A stretch of 6,025 nucleotides of DNA, taken from contig JAFWZH010000208.1 in the NCBI GenBank assembly GCA_017522515.1, positions 1 to 6,025 on the forward strand, read 5' to 3'. Below, one piece after another: positions 1 through 5,602 of this stretch. Made by a program: the position numbers and the translations under genes. The stretch is from Clostridia bacterium. Its GTDB lineage: Bacteria; Bacillota_A; Clostridia; UBA1212; UBA1255. The notes under the pieces were generated by a model, which made no database searches, had not been told where the DNA came from, and saw only the letters and a list, made by a program, of their open reading frames with translations. Within the stretch, counting starts at the first letter, position 1; each line of letters opens with the position of its first letter.

Positions 1-362
1 GTCAAGATACTGATAAATGGTATGAATTTTTTGATGCGTTTGCGTCCCTGCTTAACCATCCAAAGTCATTAGTAAGAAATCGTGTGTTGTATATTCTTTC
101 GGCTAATGCACAGTGGGACGATGAGAATCGTTTTGATGCAATAATATCAGATTATCTTTCCCATGTTACGGACGATAAGCCGATTACTGCTAGACAATGT
201 ATAAAGGCTCTTGCACAGGTGGGAGTGGCAAAGCCACAATATATTCCGAGAATATTATCATGTTTTCAAGAAGCCGATTTATCAAAGTATAAGGACAGTA
301 TGCGTCCGCTGATTGAAAGAGATATGATGGAAACTAAAAAAGCATTGATAGAGCAACTTTGA
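1..362 (+). CDS. HEAT-repeat-like protein, C-terminal part (5' end outside window)
   Basis: The reading frame is open from base 3 to the TGA at 360-362 and gives 119 residues, so this is the tail of a larger gene that starts left of the window. A GTG at 84 is inside the protein and has no ribosome binding site. The sequence is helical and soluble, with paired amphipathic helices: DAFASLLNHPKSLVRNRVLYILS, then RFDAIISDYLSHVTDDKPITARQCIKALA, then YIPRILSCFQEADL. The pattern 'hydrophobic helix, loop, K/R-x-x-R-x-x-x-L' is typical of HEAT/ARM repeats. Proteins with very similar tails in Clostridia are often labelled 'SufBD protein'; I recall that label but do not see a Fe-S assembly scaffold here. 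The likely role is a protein-binding scaffold of unknown partner. It ends 49 bases before the leader peptide of the exporter and is probably a separate unit. I am sure of the coding frame and moderately sure of the fold. Confidence 0.75.
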   Translation, partial: QDTDKWYEFFDAFASLLNHPKSLVRNRVLYILSANAQWDDENRFDAIISDYLSHVTDDKPITARQCIKALAQVGVAKPQYIPRILSCFQEADLSKYKDSMRPLIERDMMETKKALIEQL

Positions 363-410
363 AGTTTCTGTTATGTAATTTATTTTATTGAAAAGGAAAG
401 AGTAGAAAAA

Positions 411-449
411 ATGATACTTTGCATTGTAGTAGCTCCATGCAGAGTCTGA
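411..449 (+). CDS. putative 12-residue leader peptide of the MFS exporter
   Basis: The ORF reads M-I-L-C-I-V-V-A-P-C-R-V and stops at TGA 447-449. It has a good ribosome binding site, AAAAGGAAAG at 391-400, ten bases before the ATG. It lies 89 bases before the exporter start. Its last five codons overlap the 5' arm of a perfect hairpin (433-442 with 455-464), so a ribosome translating or stalled on it would melt that hairpin. Short peptides placed like this upstream of erm, cat, tet and mef/msr-type genes act as sensors: drug-bound ribosomes stall in them and change the fold of the mRNA. I see the ORF, its binding site and the overlapping hairpin. That it is translated, and which drug would stall it, is inference. 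Confidence 0.55.
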   Translation: MILCIVVAPCRV

Positions 450-538
450 GGAGACTGCATGGAGGAACAGCACTAGGCTGATATCCTCAGGCTTTGCTTC
501 TGTTTTGAGAAATAGTTGATAAGAAAAGGAGCAAAGAA
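411..538 (+). promoter_or_regulatory. attenuator leader: mutually exclusive RNA hairpins controlling the exporter
   Basis: Hairpin 1 pairs CTCCATGCAG (433-442) with CTGCATGGAG (455-464), ten perfect pairs, and can extend inward by TCT/AGA. Hairpin 2 pairs GAGGA plus CAGC (462-471) with GCTG plus TCCTC (477-488). Hairpin 3 pairs CTTTGCTTCT (492-501) with AGGAGCAAAG (527-536), nine Watson-Crick pairs and one G-U. It extends by 503-506 with 522-525, so the whole exporter ribosome binding site AAAAGGAG (524-531) is inside a stem. Competing pairings exist: 444-452 with 484-492 (nine pairs, one G-U), and 464-470 with 500-506 (seven pairs, two G-U), the latter freeing the 527-536 arm. No U-tract follows these stems closely, so translational rather than transcriptional attenuation is the better reading. 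The pairings were found by eye; energies were not computed. Confidence 0.6.
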
Positions 539-1831
539 ATGAAAAATATAAAGAAAAATGAATTATACCAGTTGAAAGATTTTTTGATTCTCTGGAGTAC
601 CCAGAGTGTATCTCAACTTGGTAGCAGTATCACAGCATTTGCACTTACTTTATGGCTGTATGAGAAGACAGGTTCTTCATTAAGCACAGCAACACTTACT
701 ATATGCTCTTATGCACCATATGTGCTAATGAGCATATTTGCAGGAGCATTGACAGACAGATTTGATAAAAAGAAGACAATGCTTGTTTGTGATGTGCTTG
801 CAGTGTTTTGTACCATAGTAGTATTTGGGTTATTTAGTTCAAATCGTTTAATGGTATGGCATTTGTATGCTTTAAATGCAATTTCCGGATTAATGAATAC
901 AGTACAGCAACCTGCATCAGAAGTTGCTATGACGCTTATCATTCCTGAAAAGTATTATCAGAAGACAAGTGGTCTTCGTTCTTTGTCAAGGTCGCTGATA
1001 TCCATATTAAATCCTTTGATTGCTACAGCATTGTATTCTTTTATAGGGCTTAATGGTGTTATAGCAGTAGATATCGGAAGCTTTATAGTTGCATTTGTTG
1101 CATTGCAGTTTTTTATTAGAATTCCAGAAAGCAAGAGTGAAAGAAAAGAAAGTGTACTTGTTCTTGCTAAAGAAGGAATTGGATTTTTGAAAGACAATCC
1201 AATGATTATGATGCTGATATTATTTATGGCAGGTGTTAATCTGGTGGCTTCCGCTTTTGATGCAACGTTACCGGGTTATGTGCTTCCGAATCCAAAAGGT
1301 GGTCAGACAGTTCTTGGAATTGTTACTTCTTGTTCCGGTGTAGCTATGATTATTGGCAGTCTGATTGTTTCTGTTTTACCTAAGCCAAAGGATAGGGTAA
1401 AAGTCGTTTATTTGACAATGCTATTTTCGTTGGGAACTGAAAACTTTTTACTGGCATTTTCCAGAGAACCAGTATTATGGTGTATTGGACAGGTTATTGG
1501 ATGGATTCTTGTGCCTGTTATGAGTACTAATTTGGATGTGATTCTTAGGAGCACCATTCCGGTGGAATTACAAGGGCGTGTTTATGCGTGTCGCAATACT
1601 CTTCAGTTTTTTACTATCCCGATTGGATTGTTTTTGGGAGGTTTTATGGTAGATAATGTATGCGAACCGCTTATGGTCGCATATGGTGAATTATCAATTT
1701 TAAAAACGCTTTTTGGTACGGGTAAAGGTTCAGGTGCTGCACTTATGATGTTTATACTTGGTTTAAGTGGAAGTTTAATCTGTATTATTACCGGTAAGAA
1801 ATTGAAAAAATATCAATATGTAAAAAAATAA
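539..1831 (+). CDS. MFS drug exporter, DHA3 / macrolide-efflux (Mef-like) family
   Basis: This 430-residue membrane protein matches the usual length (about 400-430) and layout of 12-helix proton-coupled DHA3 exporters, whose best-known members are the Mef macrolide pumps. After a short charged N-terminus, the first helix begins near residue 13 (DFLILWSTQSVSQLGSSITAFALTLWL). The MFS motif A is intact in the loop between helices 2 and 3 (G69-A-L-T-D-R-F-D-K-K-K-T, residues 69-80). A charged central loop (about 195-220) divides the two halves. The C-terminal half carries the family's second signature, I-P-x-E-L-Q-G-R-V-Y (340-349), followed by a helix. The C-terminus is lysine-rich and cytoplasmic. 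The start is fixed by AAAAGGAG seven bases upstream. The preceding leader suggests inducible expression by a ribosome-targeting drug. The substrate cannot be read from sequence, so macrolide efflux is only the nearest family label. A hairpin follows the stop. Confidence 0.85.
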   Translation: MKNIKKNELYQLKDFLILWSTQSVSQLGSSITAFALTLWLYEKTGSSLSTATLTICSYAPYVLMSIFAGALTDRFDKKKTMLVCDVLAVFCTIVVFGLFSSNRLMVWHLYALNAISGLMNTVQQPASEVAMTLIIPEKYYQKTSGLRSLSRSLISILNPLIATALYSFIGLNGVIAVDIGSFIVAFVALQFFIRIPESKSERKESVLVLAKEGIGFLKDNPMIMMLILFMAGVNLVASAFDATLPGYVLPNPKGGQTVLGIVTSCSGVAMIIGSLIVSVLPKPKDRVKVVYLTMLFSLGTENFLLAFSREPVLWCIGQVIGWILVPVMSTNLDVILRSTIPVELQGRVYACRNTLQFFTIPIGLFLGGFMVDNVCEPLMVAYGELSILKTLFGTGKGSGAALMMFILGLSGSLICIITGKKLKKYQYVKK

Positions 1832-1840
1832 CTTTGTTTT

Positions 1841-1860
1841 GGGGCGATTTATTTCGCCCC
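1841..1860 (+). terminator. GGGGCGA hairpin after the exporter gene
   Basis: GGGGCGA (1841-1847) and TCGCCCC (1854-1860) form a seven-pair, G+C-rich stem with loop TTTATT, nine bases after the exporter stop. The tail TTATTCATCTT is only moderately T-rich, so termination may be partial. A near copy of the hairpin lies at 5603-5621. Confidence 0.6.
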
Positions 1861-1960
1861 TTATTCATCTTGCAAGAATGAAATATCATAAAAATTCAAC
1901 CTGATAACACTCTCGAAACTTTCAGTTTTCAAATGACGAAATTAATAGGATTTAATAACT

Positions 1961-2133
1961 GTTATATCTTGTTATAGAAATCTCGGAAAACCCTTGAAAA
2001 CACTAAAGTTTTCGTGGGTGTCCTCTCCGTCACATCTTGTATCGTGTTATATCGTTCTACCCTTGTTTACAAACCCTCATAAGGGAAAAAACAAGGGAAA
2101 GAAAATCTGGTAACAACTTATAACGAATTATAA
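1961..2133. repeat. three copies of TTATA-N4-GTTATA
   Basis: Copy 1 is GTTATATCTTGTTATA at 1961-1976 (plus). Copy 2 is CTTGTATCGTGTTATA at 2036-2051 (plus, one mismatch in the first half). Copy 3 is on the minus strand at 2119-2133 and reads TTATA-ATTC-GTTATA. The two half-sites start nine bases apart, close to one helical turn, so one protein could hold both on the same DNA face. Two copies point one way and one the other across about 170 bases. Confidence 0.55.
2060..2097. repeat. nested palindrome / possible cruciform
   Basis: CCCTTGTTT (2060-2068) and AAACAAGGG (2089-2097) are perfect nine-base inverted repeats. Inside them a second small hairpin pairs CCCT (2074-2077) with AGGG (2082-2085) around the loop CATA. 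It is not followed by a T-run, so a terminator is unlikely. A folded DNA or RNA site such as an origin, attachment region or nicking-site hairpin is more plausible, but this is inference. Confidence 0.45.
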
Positions 2134-2193
2134 AAATGGCAGTTGGGACTGGATGGAATGCTTATAATACATTTCCAAGAAAGGATTGATAAA

Positions 2194-2433
2194 ATGAGAT
2201 TGATATATGCAGACTATAACCCTCAAACGAACAGTATTGATGTAACCACATTTGAAAATTACATATTACGGATTGACTGTAATAAGGCTGAGGATGGATT
2301 AAGAACCACTCTTTGTTCACAAAATTCGCTGAATGCTTTGGCGATAGATGAGCCGCTTGAGTATGCTCGACTTGCTTTAGACGGCGAAATGCAAGCGTGG
2401 GTGGATGCGATTGATAGTTTGGAAGTATGGTGA
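2194..2433 (+). CDS. small conserved-type hypothetical protein (DUF6061-like)
   Basis: The product has 79 residues when started at the ATG at 2194, which has AAGAAAGGA (2177-2185) eight bases upstream. An in-frame ATG at 2143 would add 17 residues but has no ribosome binding site, so I prefer 2194. The protein opens MRLIYADYNPQTNSIDVTTF and then ENYILRIDC, which looks like paired beta strands. A Cys/Ser loop (TTLCSQNSLNALAID) and the helical tail PLEYARLALDGEMQAWVDAIDSLEVW follow. Small proteins of this pattern (beta hairpins, then a P-x-x-Y-A-x-L-x-L-x-G segment) are common cargo in mobile elements of Clostridia and are sometimes assigned to DUF6061; that assignment is from memory and tentative. 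No function is known. It has no signal peptide or membrane helix, so it is probably cytoplasmic. It stands alone, with 107 bases before the next gene. Confidence 0.7.
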   Translation: MRLIYADYNPQTNSIDVTTFENYILRIDCNKAEDGLRTTLCSQNSLNALAIDEPLEYARLALDGEMQAWVDAIDSLEVW

Positions 2434-2440
2434 TTTTTGA

Positions 2441-2517
2441 TAAATTCTGGTGGATTATCTAGACTTGGTGTAGTAAGATAAAAGAAAAACTCGAATTTGT
2501 CGGATTGGTAAATTCTG
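2441..2517 (+). repeat. nonamer direct repeat TAAATTCTG
   Basis: TAAATTCTG occurs at 2441-2449 and again at 2509-2517 in the 107-base gap between two small genes, and both copies follow a TTG/GG-rich stretch. It may be chance in A+T-rich DNA. I see no clear promoter in this gap. Confidence 0.25.
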
Positions 2518-2540
2518 ATTTTTAGTGGAAAGGGAAAATT

Positions 2541-2945
2541 ATGATTACAACAGAAGTCACATCAGAACAAATCGAGAATTGGAAACAAATTTATTCAGAG
2601 AATAAAAATAAGCTGGTTGTAAATAGAATTAGTGGTAAAGCACTTGATAATTATTTTGTAGAAAAATATCATCCGATAAAAGATGCCCCAAGTCAGTTTG
2701 CTGATATAGTTGTTTTTAATGCCAAGGAAAATGATGAGCAAGAGCCGATTGTTTCAACATATGTGTTAGAAGGAAACATATATGTTGGTATCGATTTGAA
2801 TAGTGGATTTTTTCAGGTCGAATGCGAAGATATTGATAAGATGAGAGCGGTATGGGATGATTTGTTTTTAGCTAGGGGATTGAGTGAGAAAGACATAGAT
2901 AACTATGTGATTGCAGCTCAGTATATCCTTTTGCAGAAGAAGTAA
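2541..2945 (+). CDS. unrecognised 134-residue acidic soluble protein
   Basis: I do not recognise this protein. The start is supported by AAAGGG about eight bases upstream. It has no signal peptide or membrane helix. The N-terminal 35 residues look helical (EQIENWKQIYSENKNKL). The middle part is predicted as beta strands (FADIVVFNAKE, PIVSTYVLEGN, IYVGIDLNSGFFQVECED). The C-terminal 45 residues are helical (IDKMRAVWDDLFLARG, then SEKDIDNYVIAAQYILLQKK). The composition is strongly acidic. The size, acidity and single alpha-beta-alpha layout would fit an immunity-type or adaptor protein, but no motif proves this. It lies 58 bases upstream of the GNAT gene on the same strand, with a small hairpin between them, so co-transcription is possible. 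The reading frame itself is convincing from its ribosome binding site and protein-like composition. Confidence 0.65.
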   Translation: MITTEVTSEQIENWKQIYSENKNKLVVNRISGKALDNYFVEKYHPIKDAPSQFADIVVFNAKENDEQEPIVSTYVLEGNIYVGIDLNSGFFQVECEDIDKMRAVWDDLFLARGLSEKDIDNYVIAAQYILLQKK

Positions 2946-2961
2946 AAATTGTAACTTAGAG

Positions 2962-2985
2962 ATGAATCACTAGATTCATATTTTC
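2962..2985 (+). terminator. small hairpin between hypothetical gene and GNAT gene
   Basis: ATGAATC (2962-2968) and GATTCAT (2973-2979) form a perfect seven-pair stem with loop ACTA, followed by ATTTTC. The stem is A+T-rich and the T-run short, so it would be a weak terminator or an mRNA processing/stability hairpin. The GNAT ribosome binding site starts just after it. Confidence 0.35.
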
Positions 2986-3003
2986 AGAGGAAAGGACATA
3001 ATT

Positions 3004-3483
3004 ATGTTAAGAATACGACCTTATATAAAGGATGCTGAAACAATATTGTCATGGACAAAAGATGAGAAATCATTTTATAAATGGACGGCAGGTGTACTAG
3101 GAACATATCCGCTATCTGTTGAACAATTTCATTCGGTAAGCGATTTGATGGCTTTTACAGCAATAGATGATGACGATGTGGTTGGTTTTTTTACAATGAG
3201 AAGACCAACAGAGTCATTTGATGAGCTGAGATTCGGGTTTGTCATAGTTGATTCAAATAAAAGAGGCAAAGGCTATGGAAAGCAAATGCTTAAGCAAGGA
3301 TTAATTTATGCAAAAGAAATCTTTGGAGCAAAGAAGGTTTCGTTAGGCGTATTTAAGAATAATGAGCCAGCTTATTATTGTTACAAAGCTGCAGGATTTA
3401 AGGATATTGCATTAGATGAAGTTGAAAAGTATCAAGTGTTAGGTGAAGAATGGGATTGCTTGGAGTTAGAGATACAGCTCTAA
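3004..3483 (+). CDS. GNAT-family N-acetyltransferase
   Basis: This 159-residue protein has the normal length of a single-domain GNAT enzyme, which moves an acetyl group from acetyl-CoA to an amine. It starts with the strand-helix LRIRPYIKDAETILSW, as in RimJ/RimL-type members. Strand 4 (LRFGFVIVDSNK, 75-86) leads into the acetyl-CoA pyrophosphate loop R87-G-K-G-Y-G-K93, a clean match to the motif A pattern R-G-x-G-x-G. The C-terminal half has the motif B region VFKNNEPAYYCYKAAGF (116-132), where Y127 sits at the usual general-acid tyrosine position. The start is fixed by AGAGGAAAGGA eight bases upstream. The substrate could be a protein N-terminus, a small amine or a drug, and cannot be told from sequence. 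It lies 66 bases upstream of the HD-GYP gene on the same strand and may share its transcript. Confidence 0.85.
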   Translation: MLRIRPYIKDAETILSWTKDEKSFYKWTAGVLGTYPLSVEQFHSVSDLMAFTAIDDDDVVGFFTMRRPTESFDELRFGFVIVDSNKRGKGYGKQMLKQGLIYAKEIFGAKKVSLGVFKNNEPAYYCYKAAGFKDIALDEVEKYQVLGEEWDCLELEIQL

Positions 3484-3549
3484 ATTCCTATCTTACTGGC
3501 AAAGAGGAAACCAGAATATACGAAAAGTAATTGTAAAGGAGTAGGATAA

Positions 3550-5265
3550 ATGGAATATGTGTATTTGATATGCCTTTTGGTTGCAATTAGCATGATGGTT
3601 TGGTTAAAGTTATATGATGTCAGGAATAGCGTTTCTCAGTATTTGAGTTTAACAATAATTAGTATTTCCTGTTTTGGGTATTATTTTTTAGCAATTTCAA
3701 GGACTCTTGAAGAAGCGCTTTTTGCTCAAATTATCGCTTATGTTGGCGGTGTATTTCTTCCAATTTTCTATTTTTTTATAGTTTTAGAAATCTGTCATTT
3801 GGAAATAAAGAAAGTCGTAAAAGTTTGCCTTGTATTATGTCAGTGTTGTGTGTATGGATTTGTATGTACAATTGGTAGAAGTGAATTGTTTTATAAGCGT
3901 GTGGAAATGTATAGGACTAATGGTATTGTGGTATTAGAAAAGAGCTATGGTCCGTTTCATGTACTGGCGATAGGAACAATGTATTTGTATCTACTGTGTT
4001 CTTTTGTAGCTGTCATCTATGTCCTTATAAAAAAGAAATCTGTAGATAGAAAAAATGCCATAACTTTGCTACTTCTAATGATAATTGCAGTAGGTGTATA
4101 TGTTGCGCAAAAAATATTTCATATAGAATATGAGTTTATTCCAGTTGCATTTGATGTTCTAATGTTAGGTGCGCTTTTTCCGATTTATGATTCAAATATA
4201 TATACAGTTTATGAAAATAAGAATATTGTAGATGAGCAGCTTAGTGAAGTGGGTTTTCTGACATTTGATAAAAATAAAGCATATAAAGGCTGTAACAGTT
4301 ATATGGAAAAAATATTTCCAGAACTTGCACAATATAGATTAGGTCAGATTATTGAAAACAGTAGTCAAAATTTACAAAACTTACTTACTAATATTTCAAA
4401 CCTGGAAGATGCATATAAAGAACTTTCGAGAAAAGGACATATTCATCTTCCAATAAAATCATATGTGCTAGGTGACAAATATTATGATGGTAAGATTCAT
4501 ATAATTACAGATCCTTTTGGTAAGCTAAAAGGCTATACAATCGAACTTCATGATAATACAGAACATTATAAAACTCTGGCATTGAAGGAGAGATATAATG
4601 ACGAATTAGAGAAGGAAGTTGAGGAAAAAACAAGCCGAATAAAAACGATTCAGGAAAAAACTATACTTGGTATGGCGCAGATGGTGGAATCGAGGGATCT
4701 TAGCACAGGTGGTCATATTAAGAGAACTAGTGATGTTGTAAGGATATTTTCAAGCAAATTAGTTGATGCAAATCTTGGGCTTGACGCCCAATTTTTGAAT
4801 CTTGTTATACGAAGTGCACCTATGCATGATTTAGGTAAAATTGGTGTAGATGATGCAGTACTTAGAAAACAGGGAAGATTCACTGATGAAGAGTATGCCA
4901 AGATGAAAAAGCATTCAGAAATAGGGTATCATATGGTCAGTGAAATATTATCTGGAGTAGAAGAACCAGAGTTTGTTCGTGTGGCGGAAAATGTTGCGCA
5001 CTATCATCATGAAAAAATCAATGGAACAGGATATCCAGAAGGATTAAAAGGGGAAGAAATTCCTATAGAGGCAAGGATAATGGCACTAGCGGATGTGTTT
5101 GATGCTTTGGTTTCTAAAAGATGTTATAAAGATGCATTTTCTTATGAAAGGGCATATGAAATAATAGAAAAGGATGCAGAAACACATTTTGACAAGCAAT
5201 TAGCAATGGTATTTCTATCTTGTAAAGAAGAGCTTGAAAGGTATTATAATGCAAGTGAAAAGTAG
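3550..5265 (+). CDS. 7TM-PAS-HD-GYP cyclic-di-GMP phosphodiesterase
   Basis: This 571-residue membrane sensor should hydrolyse the second messenger cyclic-di-GMP at the cytoplasmic face. Seven hydrophobic segments fill residues 2-213 (about 2-20, 31-50, 58-79, 88-107, 137-160, 170-187, 196-213), matching the N-terminal 7TM module of histidine-kinase-type sensors. A PAS-like domain follows (about 230-340, from EVGFLTFDKNK to KGYTIELHDNTEHY). Next comes a short coiled coil (345-370, ELEKEVEEKTSRIKTIQEK), then an HD-GYP domain (about 371-565). The catalytic set is complete: E380, H389, H426-D427, K430, H455, H486-H487 and D515, plus the GTGYP signature at 492-496. Residues correspond to the metal ligands of characterised HD-GYP enzymes, so it should be active. 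The start is fixed by AAAGGAG eight bases upstream. Its input ligand is unknown. No GGDEF cyclase lies in the window. Its stop is directly followed, in the same frame, by an HTH remnant. Confidence 0.9.
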   Translation: MEYVYLICLLVAISMMVWLKLYDVRNSVSQYLSLTIISISCFGYYFLAISRTLEEALFAQIIAYVGGVFLPIFYFFIVLEICHLEIKKVVKVCLVLCQCCVYGFVCTIGRSELFYKRVEMYRTNGIVVLEKSYGPFHVLAIGTMYLYLLCSFVAVIYVLIKKKSVDRKNAITLLLLMIIAVGVYVAQKIFHIEYEFIPVAFDVLMLGALFPIYDSNIYTVYENKNIVDEQLSEVGFLTFDKNKAYKGCNSYMEKIFPELAQYRLGQIIENSSQNLQNLLTNISNLEDAYKELSRKGHIHLPIKSYVLGDKYYDGKIHIITDPFGKLKGYTIELHDNTEHYKTLALKERYNDELEKEVEEKTSRIKTIQEKTILGMAQMVESRDLSTGGHIKRTSDVVRIFSSKLVDANLGLDAQFLNLVIRSAPMHDLGKIGVDDAVLRKQGRFTDEEYAKMKKHSEIGYHMVSEILSGVEEPEFVRVAENVAHYHHEKINGTGYPEGLKGEEIPIEARIMALADVFDALVSKRCYKDAFSYERAYEIIEKDAETHFDKQLAMVFLSCKEELERYYNASEK

Positions 5266-5409
5266 AAATATATAGACGAAAACACATTACGCTCTATCAA
5301 AACTGTTGAAGCATGGGAAGGCGGCAGAACACATCCAACAGGACCTGTGTTTAGATTATTGGATATTCTTTCATCAGGAGAAGAAGTTGAATATGTTGTC
5401 GCAAAATAA
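5266..5409 (+). pseudogene. C-terminal remnant of an HTH antitoxin-type (XRE/HigA-like) regulator
   Basis: After the HD-GYP stop TAG (5263-5265), the same frame stays open for 47 codons to TAA 5407-5409. From about 5281 it reads NTLRSIKTVEAWEGG, then RTHPTGPVFRLLDILSSGEE, then VEYVVAK. The segment T-V-E-A-W-E-x-G-x-x-x-P-x-G-P-x-x-R-L-L is a hallmark of the recognition helix and following helix of XRE-type antitoxins such as HigA relatives, where it sits in the last third of a roughly 100-residue protein. No ATG, GTG or TTG with a ribosome binding site opens the remnant, and the first half of the HTH domain is absent. It is therefore probably a decayed gene cut by the event that brought the HD-GYP gene next to it. 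It ends in a strong terminator. It should be non-functional, unless the TAG is read through, which I consider unlikely. Confidence 0.7.
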
Positions 5410-5416
5410 ATAGATG

Positions 5417-5448
5417 AAAATGGGTAGCGTTTTAGCTATCCATTTTTT
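5417..5448 (+). terminator. strong intrinsic terminator after the HTH remnant
   Basis: AAAATGGGTAGC (5417-5428) pairs with GCTATCCATTTT (5435-5446), 12 pairs with one G-U, with loop GTTTTA and a run of six T at 5443-5448. It is the first strong stop for transcripts coming through the HD-GYP gene and the remnant. Confidence 0.85.
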
Positions 5449-5553
5449 AACAGAATTTATTGCTTTAAAGTGTGATAAGTAATTCATAAACTTGAAATTT
5501 TTATCGTAACAAAGGCAAGTACAACTTTCAGTTCTACGCATACTATGTATTTA

Positions 5554-5594
5554 AAAATAGCCTTATCCATTGTGTGTATGGATAGGGCTATTTT
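5554..5594. terminator. bidirectional terminator, 17-bp stem
   Basis: AAAATAGCCTTATCCAT (5554-5570) pairs with ATGGATAGGGCTATTTT (5578-5594), 17 pairs with one G-U, with loop TGTGTGT. The arms end in A4/T4 on both sides. The minus-strand side continues into TTTTTAAA, so it should stop the mobilization gene transcript (stop codon at 5610-5612) as well as plus-strand reading. Confidence 0.8.
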
Positions 5595-5602
5595 GTGGTT
5601 AA

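Larger units (their letters stand above)
1861..2193. other. non-coding island rich in repeats and stem-loops
   Basis: No convincing gene lies in this stretch. Between about 1990 and 2115 several frames happen to be open, for example a plus-strand frame ending at a TAA near 2111, but none has a start, a ribosome binding site or a recognisable protein pattern. It holds three copies of TTATA-N4-GTTATA, a six-pair hairpin (GAAAAC 1996-2001 with GTTTTC 2008-2013) and a nested palindrome at 2060-2097. A 17-codon ORF (ATG 2136, stop TGA 2188-2190) ends three bases before the next gene's start but lacks a ribosome binding site. The density of short repeats is typical of integrase arm sites, attachment regions or plasmid-type origins. 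Which of these applies cannot be decided from sequence alone. Confidence 0.5.

Noticed and set aside
359..387. Promoter TTGAAG-N16-TATTTT for the exporter leader
   Set aside because: The boxes are weak matches, and the start point would lie almost on the leader's ribosome binding site; in such A+T-rich DNA I cannot support a specific promoter.
282..473. Minus-strand 63-residue ORF across the HEAT-like gene end and the leader region
   Set aside because: It covers the leader hairpins and has no ribosome binding site; the plus-strand reading explains the region better.
709..1197. Two minus-strand ORFs (709-942 and 958-1197) inside the exporter gene
   Set aside because: They lie antisense to a convincing full-length exporter, have no ribosome binding site and no protein-like motif; they are frame shadows.
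1990..2113. C-terminal fragment of a protein gene in the island
   Set aside because: More than one frame is open here by chance, and none gives a recognisable family or a start; no single reading is supported.
1961..2133. CRISPR-like array
   Set aside because: The three repeats are only 15-16 bases, not all in the same direction, unevenly spaced and without uniform spacers.
4713..4901. Minus-strand ORF opposite the HD-GYP catalytic region
   Set aside because: It is antisense to the conserved HD motif region and has no start signal or recognisable sequence.
5263..5265. Programmed stop read-through joining HD-GYP to the HTH segment
   Set aside because: The HD-GYP domain ends at its normal place, the HTH domain is only half present, and no read-through stimulating structure is apparent directly after the TAG.
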